A DNA stretch of 64,000 nucleotides from Polytrichum commune. Its lineage: Eukaryota > Streptophyta > Polytrichopsida > Polytrichales > Polytrichaceae. The notes below the pieces were generated by a model. It saw nothing but the letters and a program-made list of their open reading frames with translations. It did no database searches and was not told the origin of the DNA. Below are positions 33,234-44,060 of the stretch, in pieces. The stretch is taken from assembly GCA_950295325.1 (NCBI GenBank), contig OX485808.1, forward strand, positions 26,494,527 through 26,558,526. The letters are read 5' to 3'. How positions within the stretch are numbered: the first letter of the stretch is position 1; each line of letters opens with the position of its first letter. The translations under genes and the position numbers were made by a program.

Positions 33234-34747
33234 TGCCCAATTACTATCAAGTATTTGCAATGGGGCATTCATTGGAAATAACAATTGTAGATGTGATGAG
33301 CATGTATTCTATTACTGATAAATTAATCATGACGTCAAATTCCAACATCAAAAAGCATTATCATATTACTATAGATTCTTACTTTCGTAGTGTGATATGA
33401 TGAAGACATCATCATGGGAGCATAATATTTTTAACTCCATATTGAGTGACATTGGAAGCATATTCCTTTAATAAAAATGTTCTTTCATACTTCGGTATCT
33501 TCATTGTGTATACCAAGTCATATTTTAAATAAGAATAGGCCATTCTGGTGAGAAAACTTCATACTACGACATTTGAGATTAAATTGTCATATTCTTGAGA
33601 ATATGGCATACATTTGATACAATACTTTCTTGCACGACCAAACATGTCATCTCAAAGAAGTAGAACAATAGTCCAGTCATTTTCCAACCTTGTCAAAGAA
33701 TTTCTCGCTTATACCCTAAGTAATCGAAGTATCCTAACTGACCTTATAGTCTTCTCTCTACCAAATTAAGTTTCTAATTTTTCTATGACGGTTAGATTAC
33801 TACATTCTATTGGTCACGTGAGTAGTACATTGGCTAGTATTGCAAGTACCAATATCTATCTTTGGAAGGTTATTGGTTGCGGTCCCTATACTAGCTTGCC
33901 ACCGGTCTAACTATACTATCAATATTCTCGTGTATTTCCTTATACATTACGACTATCGGTCGGCTAGCCCTTTCCTCACCTATTAAGTCTTTTGGTTACC
34001 CATAACCCATGAGAATACCTAACTAGGTAATCCCAACTTCAAGTACTGGTAGCCCTTTCCTACTATTACTAATACCATCCCTATTACCAGAAGCTAGTTT
34101 TCGCATTGACCACTTATCACCTAGGAATCCCAATTCTCCAAATGTGTCAGTACCTATGTCTAGAATTTGGTGCTACCGCCTACCATTAACATATAAACAT
34201 GCTACTCTCTACCCCCATTTGTATTCCAAACCCCTATTCTTGTGGACACACACTTTGTTAGCAACATTGATATTGTAGCTAGCATAAAATCCATGATATG
34301 GCCAACTCCACATAATTATCAGCACACCGCTACCAATGACTGCGTAATCCTTAATTCAATATACACCCACACTCACAGTAAGGGTTTCCAACAACATTCT
34401 CACTCCTTTATTCGAAATGGTCACCACACACAAGAATTCCATAACAATTGATCACATTTGACATTGTTCAATCTATGCTTAAATACTTGCTTTCTACTTT
34501 TATTTAAACTTCTTACTTTTAGTCTTAACCACACCTCTAATAGGGGTTCTTCTTCGTTTGATGAATTTTACTTTCATGGTTAATTCCCAAAATGTAACTT
34601 CTACGAACCATTACGAAACACTTTGTTTTTTTCTACTTAGTTCGTAGATCCACACTTAACCACTCAAGTAAAGGTGTCGAAATTTTTCTTATTTATTATG
34701 TTTCACATTACGCTTCTACCCACAAAAATTTTATGTAAGAAAAATGA
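33234..34747. other. 1.5-kb segment present only in the second array unit
   Basis: In the first unit GAGTGTG at about 8,031 joins directly to GAGTGTAAC. Here 1,514 bp lie between. I find no TG...CA ends, no terminal inverted repeats, no clear duplication and no recognisable frame. It may be an insertion of unknown type or sequence deleted from the first unit. Confidence 0.5.
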
Positions 34748-36179
34748 ATGGAGTGTAACATAATCACATTATACACCACAAGGTATAATTTTGATATACA
34801 TATTTATTGATAATATCACACTTGGAAGTATGCAATGAGCACCATTTCATTGCGAGTTAGACATTCGGTGCAAGAGGGAAAGCATGCTTGTTAGTGTTGC
34901 AGAGCATTTTCAAAGGAAGACCACCACTTTTCATGCTATTGATTGAAGCCTCAGATTGAGAATAGTGCAAATCACGGTTTGGTGTTTAGGATTTAACATG
35001 TACTAAGAAGATTCTACATGAGAAGAGCCATCTTATAGTCATCCTTAAAACTCAAAGGGATTTTTGTCCGGAGTTGGTCCTCTATGATTTCCCATTAGTT
35101 GGAATCAATGATTTATTCCTACCTAGGGTGCATTCTCAAGGAAGTGTTCAACTTTGAAAGGTCGACGTATCAAGATTCATTCAAACTCAAACTCAAATTG
35201 AGCACCTTTTGGCATGCCAAAACGAGCTTGACCCACAATGAACCAGTATAGAATGTTCTTCGTGCAAACCTCCACACGACCTCCAACCATGCATCAAGTA
35301 TGGAAGATGTTGTATGCAAAACAACCAATTCCCGACCAAAAGCTCCATTGACTTAAAGGATACCTCTATTGAGCAAGGTTCAAGAGAATATCCGAGTCAT
35401 TGTTTGAAGAGGATTTTGGGCATAATCAATCAAAGTCCTAGTGTTTTCAAGTCCAACCGGTTACATGTTGTGATCTGTCAGTTTCCTTCATCAATTTGAG
35501 GTATATTCTATAGATGCCTCTAAAATGATCGGTAGTCTTGGACTCCAGCCGGTTATTTCTCAAACTCCACCAGTTCACCAGGAACTAGCAGTTCGTTCTC
35601 TTCGTTTAGCGATTCAAGTCGTGCTTTAATAGCAAAAGCCATGTTAGGCTCAAAACATACAAACTCCCAATACATGGTGCCCTTCAGGAGTTGAGAATGC
35701 ATGAAGTGGAAAGAGACTGGAACAATATATGGGGGACTGTTGTTGACCATTGGTACCAGCCTGAAATGATGTCCCATGTGAAATTGCTCCAATTAGCCCT
35801 TCAGCAAGAATTGCTAAATTGCGAGTCTTCAATTGTGTTGTCATGATGTTTTCTATAGCCGTGAGAGCTTGTTCCTGAAATGCTGAACACGTTTAAAATA
35901 AAATTGTTATAGATTGGGGGAAGACAAAGGTCCGTGCACTTTGAATATTGGGGATTCAACCTTTCTTGGCCTAAACATCAATGGGACTCTCAATTTCAAA
36001 AGACAACATATTTCTCAGCCAACATTTTCCCCATTCGTTGCCGTTGATATTGTTTACCACCTCTGAAAGCTTGTTCATAAATGGTTATCCATTACCCTTT
36101 ATGAAATGCTCACATCTCAAGCGACATAGAAACTAGAATCTAAGGGTCGGTTTATACTATGGACCATGAAGTTGTAAAT
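34748..36179. repeat. Array block S, copy in unit 2
   Basis: Very close match to 8,036-9,461. The minus-strand frame 35,553-35,792 (79 codons) is open and matches the frame at 12,130-12,384. I do not recognise it. Confidence 0.65.
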
Positions 36180-38363
36180 TGGCCCTAAGATGGCCCTAAG
36201 ATGAGCGTTCCGAATGCCATGGTCTTTTGGTCTTGTGTTAGACGTACCTCCAAGAAGTGGTTGTTGAAATTAGTCCACGTGACCACGAAACACGATCCAT
36301 CTGATGCCAAGTAGGAATCCATGTAGACTTTACATCCATCTTGCATTCACATACTCCATTTGTCCCTCAACCGTAGTGTGAAGTGAACTTGGACCGGCTC
36401 CGCCTTTCCATCAATGAGAGTGCCTGAAGTGTACTGGTCACGGGATCTCAGTCTCGTGTGTGAAGTTGCCCTAACACGAGGGAGTTGGTGACAACTGTTT
36501 GGATAGAATTATAGACTGATTCTTACTCTTCATTCTGCTCAAATTAACTCTGATAGTGGTGCGAGATAAATAGAAAATCCTAATCGTGCCCGCAATCATT
36601 TGTCTTGTAATTTTAGAAGCTTAAATGAATATATATATATATATATATATCTTATTCATTATGAAAGTCGAGATTCTCATAGTCATTAAATGGTCATATA
36701 GGCTTTCACAACATTGAGAGATAGAAGAGTCCCCCCTATAACACCATAGTGGAAAGCAAAGAATTTTTTTATTTCGAAGCCTAAATCGACACCTTCTTCA
36801 ACTCATGTTTTAATTATTTCAAATCTTTTTTTGTCATGCTTTGTAATTGCTAAGTTGCTCGAGCTTCTAATGCTTGAATCCATTGGTTAGATGATTCCAC
36901 ATGATTGTAGGTGTCCACATTAACCTCATCTACCTTCGTTTCAGGTAGCCATGTGTTACAACGATACCCACTTCTCATAGGATATGAAACACATAACAAG
37001 TTTGAGATAAGTAGCAAATGCTAATCGTGCCCACAACCATTTATCTCATAAGTTTAGAAGCTTCTATTAAAATATTGTATCCATTGTGAAAGTAGGGATT
37101 CTCATAGTCATTAATGGTCATATAGCCCCTCCCCATCTCCAATTATGTTCACTATTGAACTCATAATTGTCAACATATTTTGAGCACATAGTCCTATCCC
37201 ATTTCTACATTTTCTTCATTTGGTCTGAGGGCTTAGATCTACACTCGACCATAGTCCAATCAAATATAGGTGTCTATATCATTGCTATTTTTGGATTTAG
37301 GCACTTCCACCTTATATGTCAAGACTCGTATCAAAATTTCACCCACTTTTTGACAATTTTATCACTTCATAGGCATAATGTTCCTACAACTTTCTAACAT
37401 TCTATAGTATTTGTAATTTGGACATATCATGACAAGTTTATCATAAAAGTAAGATGTTTGTGATCATAATAGAGTTATATGATGAATTAAGTAGAGAAAG
37501 GGTGAACCATGTAAGTTAATATGGGACCCACCAAACCCCCACCAAGAAAATATTATACACTTTAGCGTGGGTTTATATTAAGGTCTAGGTCCTAGAGATT
37601 TGAGGTCCAAATAACTCCTTGATGAATCTTACTCTTGGACTCCATCTCGACAACCAAATTCTCAAACTAGGTGACCTAGTTTCTTGAATCGATGGGAAAG
37701 GTTTGCCCCAGTAGTGCCACTCTAGTGTTCTATGCCTTGGATCCAAGCCATAGTGTAAATTCCATTGGGTTTACATTTTGATCTTGACCACTAAGATTGC
37801 TCAAATTTGGAGTTTCTTTGATCTGGGACCCTAGTGTGAATGGATCATAAAAAAAAATTAAAAAAATCCTAAGAGCATGACCACATGTTATCATTACATG
37901 CGCCTACAATGGAATAGTGGTGGTTTAGCCGACGAGCTAGACCCATGCGTTAGGCCTCACCGCTATCGTACCATTGGCAAGGCCCAAAAAGCCCTCCCAA
38001 CTTTCAAATCTTTTATGAGAAAATCAATACCTCACAAACTTTGACCAAGTAGAGTCTTAGCTTCAAATGTTTCTATGTAAAAGCCTTGTGTATTGTAAGA
38101 CATTAGTTGTGATCATGGGACCCATAGTTTTTGAAGCTCATATAGAGTGAACACGAGGGATATATAATAAAGTACTCCCTCCTAAAATAATGTTACATGA
38201 TTTAACACCCTTTTGTATTATTCTTACACATACAATGGGTGTGTAAAGAAGCCTTTAGCTAGTGCAATAGACTCCTTGGGTTGACATTTATTTGACACAA
38301 TAGGAATGGTTGACGTAGGACTACCTTTGGTGGGTGAGTCTAGTGGATCCTAACGTAAACACT
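36180..38363. repeat. Array blocks P and T, unit 2
   Basis: Matches 9,462-11,370, then continues with sequence resembling 1,430-1,676. An (AT)n run at about 36,629-36,650 is longer than in the first unit. No gene is visible. Confidence 0.65.
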
Positions 38364-38705
38364 ATAGTAAATATGATATTTAGTGTCACCAATTCTAATT
38401 GTCTTGGTCCATACTAATTGTAAAGCGCGGTATAGTGTCACCAACACTAAATGGTAACCCAACATTGACTGTCATTCTTGGTAAATTTATGGGGGATTGA
38501 AGATTGACTGCATTGCAATTACGTACTGTCACTTACCAAGTGATTTTCCATCCAAATTTCAATCTTCCATGACATTATTTCATCACAAGTTGCTGACGTG
38601 AGAAGACAGGGTTTTGGCCATTGGATGAAGTCATCCATCATCCATGACAATATTTCGTCACCTATTCACAATAAGTGTCATTTGAAAAGTTACTATACTG
38701 ATATA
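38364..38705. mobile_element. ACTACACTAAAT-family MITE, right end lost
   Basis: The left terminus reads ACTATAGTAAATATGATATT. The body matches 14,990-15,320 and breaks off in ATAAAATACCATTATG before the right terminus. This is also where homology with the array ends. Confidence 0.6.
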
Positions 38706-38879
38706 AAATACCATTATGCCCCCTCCCCACCTGACTTTAGCTAAGATTGGGTCTTAAAGCTAAAACCCACCGTTATATCCGGTGGTAGGGTATTAGGGTT
38801 CACCACCATGTTTGGGGTGGATGGCAGCCTCGGGCCTAATCCCAGGGCCGATCTTAATTTTTTTTATCAACCTTCTTCA

Positions 38880-39330
38880 CTCTGTTGCTAGTTTATGGGA
38901 GGGTCCCGGCCTTTGGGCTTCTCGAAGCAACATGTAACGGTCTGTCAACTGCCATTCAATTTGTGTATGAGAAATCTGGAAGTGTGTCACATTGCTAACA
39001 TCATAAGCACTTCTGTCAAATATTCAGATTGTACTGGTGGAAGTTGGATCGATGATCTCATGTGCAGTGGATCAAGAAGGTGGCCTGTGGCTATGGGGTG
39101 TAGTTCCCCCGCCAACTGCAGATTCCAACCTAAGAGTAAGGTTAGTCAACCTTTTCTCCATCTCTTTGATCCACTTCTTAACCATCGCATCAACTCCATG
39201 GTTTTGTTTTTATTTTTTATTTTTTGCCTTTGCCAGCTTCTTTTGCTCAATAGCTATTTCCTTGGTTCTTTTTGCTTCTTCTTTTGCCCTTGTCTCAACA
39301 AGGAACCCTTCACTTGTTAGCAATCCACCA
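38880..39330 (+). pseudogene. Possible fragment of an RCC1-repeat protein gene
   Basis: From about 39,049 one frame reads ISCAVDQEGGLWLWGVVPPP, which fits the WxWG core of an RCC1 beta-propeller repeat. Upstream and downstream frames do not extend the similarity convincingly, and only one repeat is visible where the family has about seven. It may be a captured exon or pseudogene. RCC1-type proteins act as exchange factors or scaffolds, but no function should be read into this fragment. Confidence 0.4.
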
Positions 39331-40161
39331 TGACAATGATAATTGTTAGTCTTCTTTCTAGATGTAGATGCATCAAATCTTGGAATTGCTAGAATTTATG
39401 ACAATGTTTGGCCTTTGCCTCTCTCAATGTTCTCTGACCTATATCTAGGAACAAGATGTTGATGGAAAGGTGTGGAGCATGGAGCAATCTCAAGGGAAGG
39501 ATCCACTTGAGGGAGAATAGTTGGTTTTGGCAAAAGTCCATATTTTGTTGGAGATAGACGAAGCTCTCTTGGGAGTCCATATAGTTGTGAAACCATCCTT
39601 GGTAGTCCACGGAAATCTCTTCGGTGAGATTAATTGCTCTCTCATCCTCATTAGTTGCATCCTTCCTGTTATAGCTACACATAATAAGCTAATAATTAAT
39701 AGCAAGACCATGTATTATACAATTATTGAATTAGATCATGCACTTTACACTTATTTAACAAAATCATGTATCATGTTAAAAAGAATTGTGAATGGGAAAA
39801 GTGATTGTCATCTACTGACCTTGAATTGTTTGATGTCAAATCTACAAGTGTAGATCCATGTGTCTCTAAGATATCAATCTCTTCATCATAAACATATAAC
39901 TGTAATAGGGATTGAGTCAGGGCTTCATAATCCTCATCAAGCGAATTACTTAAGTTGGATTCCTCTCTTGCATGAGTCGAAGGCGAGTCACATTGTGATA
40001 GTCTTCCATGCGGCAATAAGTTTATTGTGGGTGAATGAAACAAGATTAAGTTCAGGGAATAGGCTTAAATTGGGTGATGAAATTGGTGGAAATCCTGATT
40101 GTGGGAATAAGTTGCAAATGGGTGATTGCACTTGGTCTCTGTGGTCATCTTGTTCTCTTTC

Positions 40162-40575
40162 CCCGGGGAGTGCACTTAAAGTTAAGATTAGGAATACACG
40201 TGAGTGCGTTTTAATGGCATACCCCCTACAATACTTGGCCTTGAAATAGTTTTTAAATTAAGACTTTTTAAGTGCCAAATCATTACGTATATATCTATCA
40301 CTTGGTATAAATTTCAGGATGAAAAGTTTTTAAAAATTATTAAAAAAAAGATAGAAGTTTGAATTAAAATGCGTTGTTTTTTGCTTCAAAAATCAATCTA
40401 AAGATATTTACAATTGATCATTTTTTGAAATTTATATAACAAGAAGTTTAGATTTGTGTTTAACAACTTCATATTTTTTTTACAATTTTTAGATGATTTT
40501 TTAGTACATACATAGGGGGGTCAAAAGTACGCACTCACGTGATTCCTAGTCTTAACTTTAAGTGCACTCCCCGAG
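40162..40575. mobile_element. MITE with CYCGGGGAGTGCAC ends
   Basis: A 414-bp element with terminal inverted repeats of about 45 bp. The left end reads CCCGGGGAGTGCACTTAAAG and the right end reads back as CTCGGGGAGTGCACTTAAAG. It has an exact 8-bp duplication TCTCTTTC (40,154-40,161 and 40,576-40,583). The CTCGGGG start and 8-bp duplication match the poly-G MITEs, although the bodies are unrelated. It sits within or beside the decayed pogo-type transposase gene. Confidence 0.88.
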
Positions 40576-40599
40576 TCTCTTTCTGCTAGACTTGTCATT

Positions 40600-41963
40600 T
40601 CTACTTCATCATCTTGTTCTGTTGATGTTCTTCCTCTGTTGTAAACCATATCAATACCAAGTTTTTACTCCATTTCTTTTTAATTCAAATGATATAAACC
40701 AGTAGTTGCAAAACCAACCTTAATGCTTTCCGGTTTGAGTGCCTTGATGAGACCTTTGAAGCCATTTCAACAAGAGTGATCTTTAATATAGATCCCTTCG
40801 CCCAATGAGGGTCTTTCCTCATCATTTATGTTTTCTCTTGTGCCAGGTTGAGTTTAAATGGATGAAATATTGTCATGTCCAATGGCTGCAACTCATGAGT
40901 AGAATGAGCTGGGAGGGTGAGAATATCTAGCCCAACTTCCAATCCATACAACACCGTTTTTTTGTGACATGGTTGCAATGTCCATCTATGATGAGTAAAT
41001 GTTTGTTGTCTCTTGATATTCCTCCATGTACATTAGCTTTGAAGTGTTGTAGCCATTCTAGGAATATCTCAGTTGTCATATACCCATTCTCTTGCCATGA
41101 CATCGCAACATTTGGCTCACAATTTCTGATGTAATTAATAATTGGTTTGGTCTTTCTTTTGAAAATGTATAGGTTTGAGATTGAAGACCCAACTACATTT
41201 ACACATGTCATTATACTCAACCATTCTTTATCATCTGCAACTGTACATCTGACTGCTTTGGTGCCTTTTTTTGCCACCACTTTCATTGTTGAGTTCCCCC
41301 CTCCTGCACACACCCCAGTTTCATATGAATTCCAGATGTGATTCGGGTGATACTCATGTGCATTGTAGACTTGCTCAAGAAGGTTGTAGAAATAGGTTGT
41401 AGAGTCCCTATTGAGACCCAATGCTCTCTTCATTTCCAAACCATCTGCACATCTTAGGGATATATCGGGGTGCCTTTTTTTGAACCCAACCCACCATTTG
41501 TGCCCTGGTATTCCATTTCTAAAGGGGTGTGTTCTTGGTGCATTTTTCATAATGGTTTGGATGGTGCATTTCAACATGTTCAAGGTCACACATAGGGCTA
41601 CTTTTTGCATGGTAAAGCACCACTCTACAAGTGCCATTTCCTCAAGTTCTGTCAAGTAAATTTGATGTCCAATCTTCTTGCTTGAGGTTTTGCCAATCTT
41701 CCAGTCTTGAATGCTTGATGGGTGTATGCCATAAAGTTCTCATGCCTGCCTAATAGAGAGTCTTTTTTATTTAACTGCATCAAGTGCCAATCGCATAGAC
41801 TCTTCTGACCATGTTCTTCTTTTGCCACATGTTCTTTTTTCCCATGGTTTCTTGGAGCAGGGTTATTCTCTCTAGATTTGAGAGGACCACTTCTAATTCG
41901 TTTTGGAACTTGCACATTGGTTCTAACTTGTTGCCATGGGTGTAGAATAGGATGTCTGGCCAT
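40600..41963 (-). pseudogene. Pogo/Tigger-type DDE_1 transposase, decayed
   Basis: On the minus strand, 41,963-41,652 and 41,655-40,927 give overlapping frames in N- to C-terminal order. An HTH-like segment (HKWWVGFKKRHPDISLR) is followed by the DDE_1 core. The first catalytic motif reads NSYETG where NxDETG is expected, so the Asp is replaced by Tyr. The second survives as LLIIDGHCNHV. After a frameshift near 40,926, HELQPLDMTIFHPFK (about 40,850-40,895) supplies the third acidic position. With a lost catalytic Asp and a frameshift it cannot be active. Its outer ends are not defined. Confidence 0.85.
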
Positions 41964-42115
41964 CTAATCTTGCAAAATCACATCAACAAATAACTTAGGG
42001 TTTTAGCATGCTTTTAGAATTTTCAAAAATTGTAATCTAGTATGGCCATCTAATCTAGGAAAAATCACATCAACAAAGAACTTAGAGTTTAGCATACTTT
42101 AAGAATTTTTTTGTC
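41957..42115. repeat. Imperfect direct duplication of about 90 bp
   Basis: GGCCATCTAATCT followed by AATCACATCAACAAA and TTAGCAT occurs twice, starting near 41,957 and 42,043. It lies just upstream of the minus-strand transposase remains. Confidence 0.7.
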
Positions 42116-42399
42116 GTACAAAAACCAAATGCTCCATAAACATGTAACATTGCTAGTATTAGATATTATTACCTTGTATGTGTAGCAATGCTCTTCATTT
42201 CAATTGTTGAAGTACGTCTCTATAAGGAAGTCAGTGAATTGGATACATGCATTGAATCTCCATGAGAACATCGTCTCATCACCTGCGAATGCACATTGCG
42301 AGCCACTCAAACCGCTCACGGATTGAATTAAGGCCCACAATCTACAAAAAGGAAGAAGTTAGTGGTTAGAATTAATCAATATATAGGTGACTATTAGTT

Positions 42400-42600
42400 T
42401 TTAAGACATCTGCATGTGGATGCGAGTTGTGTAAGAGACTGGTATTAGGTCTGGACCAACCCGGGTTCAAATCCGGTTGGTTACATTGATTGGTGCTATC
42501 CCAAATTGAGCTAGTGATAAAGGAGGAATAATCTATAGGCGGATACAAAGAAGGTGTTACTACGCGGTTGTACGTAGAACCTTCTCAAGTAGTTTTTATC
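42400..42600 (+). repeat. Possible tRNA-derived SINE remnant
   Basis: A perfect box-B match GGTTCAAATCC lies at about 42,468-42,478 inside a weak T-arm-like stem. An A-box is not convincing and no duplication was found. I would not call it a tRNA gene. Confidence 0.35.
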
Positions 42601-42749
42601 TTTTAGAAACATGTTATTATATACCCACGTGAAGTAATCAAACCGCTTACGGTTGGATTAACATTAGTGGCCTAAATAGAAAAAATGTCAGTTAATAGAA
42701 ATTAGATTTAGGTGAATTAGTTAGTATGAAGAAAGATAGACAATGGATG

Positions 42750-42965
42750 AAGAACAGCGGAGGACGACGCCGAATGGATGAATGACATCGTAGGACGACG
42801 TGGAATGGATGAAGGACAACGTAAGGTAACATCGAATGGATAAATAACAATGTGAGACGATGTTGAATGGATGAAAGACAACGTAGGATGACCCCGAAGG
42901 GATGAATGACAACGTAAGACGACGTTAAATGAGGGAATGACAACGCATGACGATGTTGGACGTAG
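42750..42965. repeat. 31-bp minisatellite, about 7 units
   Basis: Degenerate tandem units of the form GAATGGATGAATGACAACGT followed by AGGACGACGT. They spread into looser GATGA/GACGA-rich sequence up to about 43,080. Long open frames on the minus strand here are by-products of the repeat. Confidence 0.85.
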
Positions 42966-43589
42966 GACATCAACGAACAAATGATGATATTAAACGGATG
43001 AGATAGTGAGCGGATGAAGGTATAAACGTATGACAACAACGAACGGAAGATGACGTCAGCGGATGAGATGACGAGCAGATAAAGGCCGTTGGATCAACCG
43101 GTTGGGAAACCAAGACCATTGGATCTAAAAATTTAGATAATGGCGGCTAGGGTTGTGGCGGCCGTATAGGCCAGCCGTTAGATGTAGGTATGACTTGATC
43201 TACGGCTAAAAAGACTTTGTGGTTGGAAGGGGTAGTCCCTAGAAGGGAGCGCGGGGGCTCATTCTCACTCTCTCATTCTAGTGGTTAGGACTAGAATTAT
43301 TTCTTTCTCTTTCTCTTTCTGTCTCTGTATGTCTGTCTCTCTCTCGTGGTTAGTACGACTCTTCTCTTGCCCCCTCTCCATGTAGGTAGATGCAATTAGT
43401 TGTTGAAGTATAAGAATATGAATGATGGACAAAGGGGTTTATGAGCCCCATGAATGTTGAATAACAAGGTTTTTGAAGCCTATTGAAGAGATGTATTATT
43501 GTCTAGTTGCATTAGCTTGATATCCTAAGTTATTGGATGTTACTTAATGGTTACTTAATATTCTTTTCAGTAGTTCTTGCATTAGTCTA

Positions 43590-44060
43590 TACGGTAGTTT
43601 ATGTATTAGCCTTACATTATTGTTAGATCAATCTTCTGTAATAATCTTCTATCTTAGTCTCATGCATTACATTCTGTATTAGAATTTGCATTAGTCTCAT
43701 GCATCAATCTCCTATATTAAACTTTTGTATTACGTTCTACATCAGTCCGCTGCATCAACCCTCTATATTAGTCCCCTGCAGTAGATTCTACATTAGACCC
43801 TGCATTAGTTTCCTGCATCAACTTCTACATTACTCTCATGCACTATGTTCGGTATTATTCCTCTGCATTAGGTTTCGTGTTAGACTTGCACTAGTGTTTT
43901 GCATTAGCCTTCTATATCAATATTCTGCATTCGTGCTCTATGATCATGCGCTGCATGTCATGCAGTAGAATCACGCAAGTGTCATGCGTGTCATGTAGTA
44001 ATGTTCGGCATTAATCCTCTGTATCATACCCTACATTGGTCTCCTACATTATGGGAATTA
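43590..44060. repeat. Degenerate short tandem repeat (CTGCATTAGTCTC-like)
   Basis: A long tract in which ATTAGT/ATCAAT, a pyrimidine stretch and TGCATTA/TACATTA recur every 14-16 bp. The open frame 43,699-43,968 is low in complexity and follows the repeat, so I reject it as a gene. A TCTTTCTC-rich tract lies just upstream (43,300-43,345). Confidence 0.7.

Noticed and set aside
42750-43080. CRISPR array
   Set aside because: Units are contiguous and degenerate, without unique spacers, in a plant-like nuclear context.
43699-43968. 89-codon frame rich in Ser, Leu and Cys
   Set aside because: Produced by a short degenerate tandem repeat.
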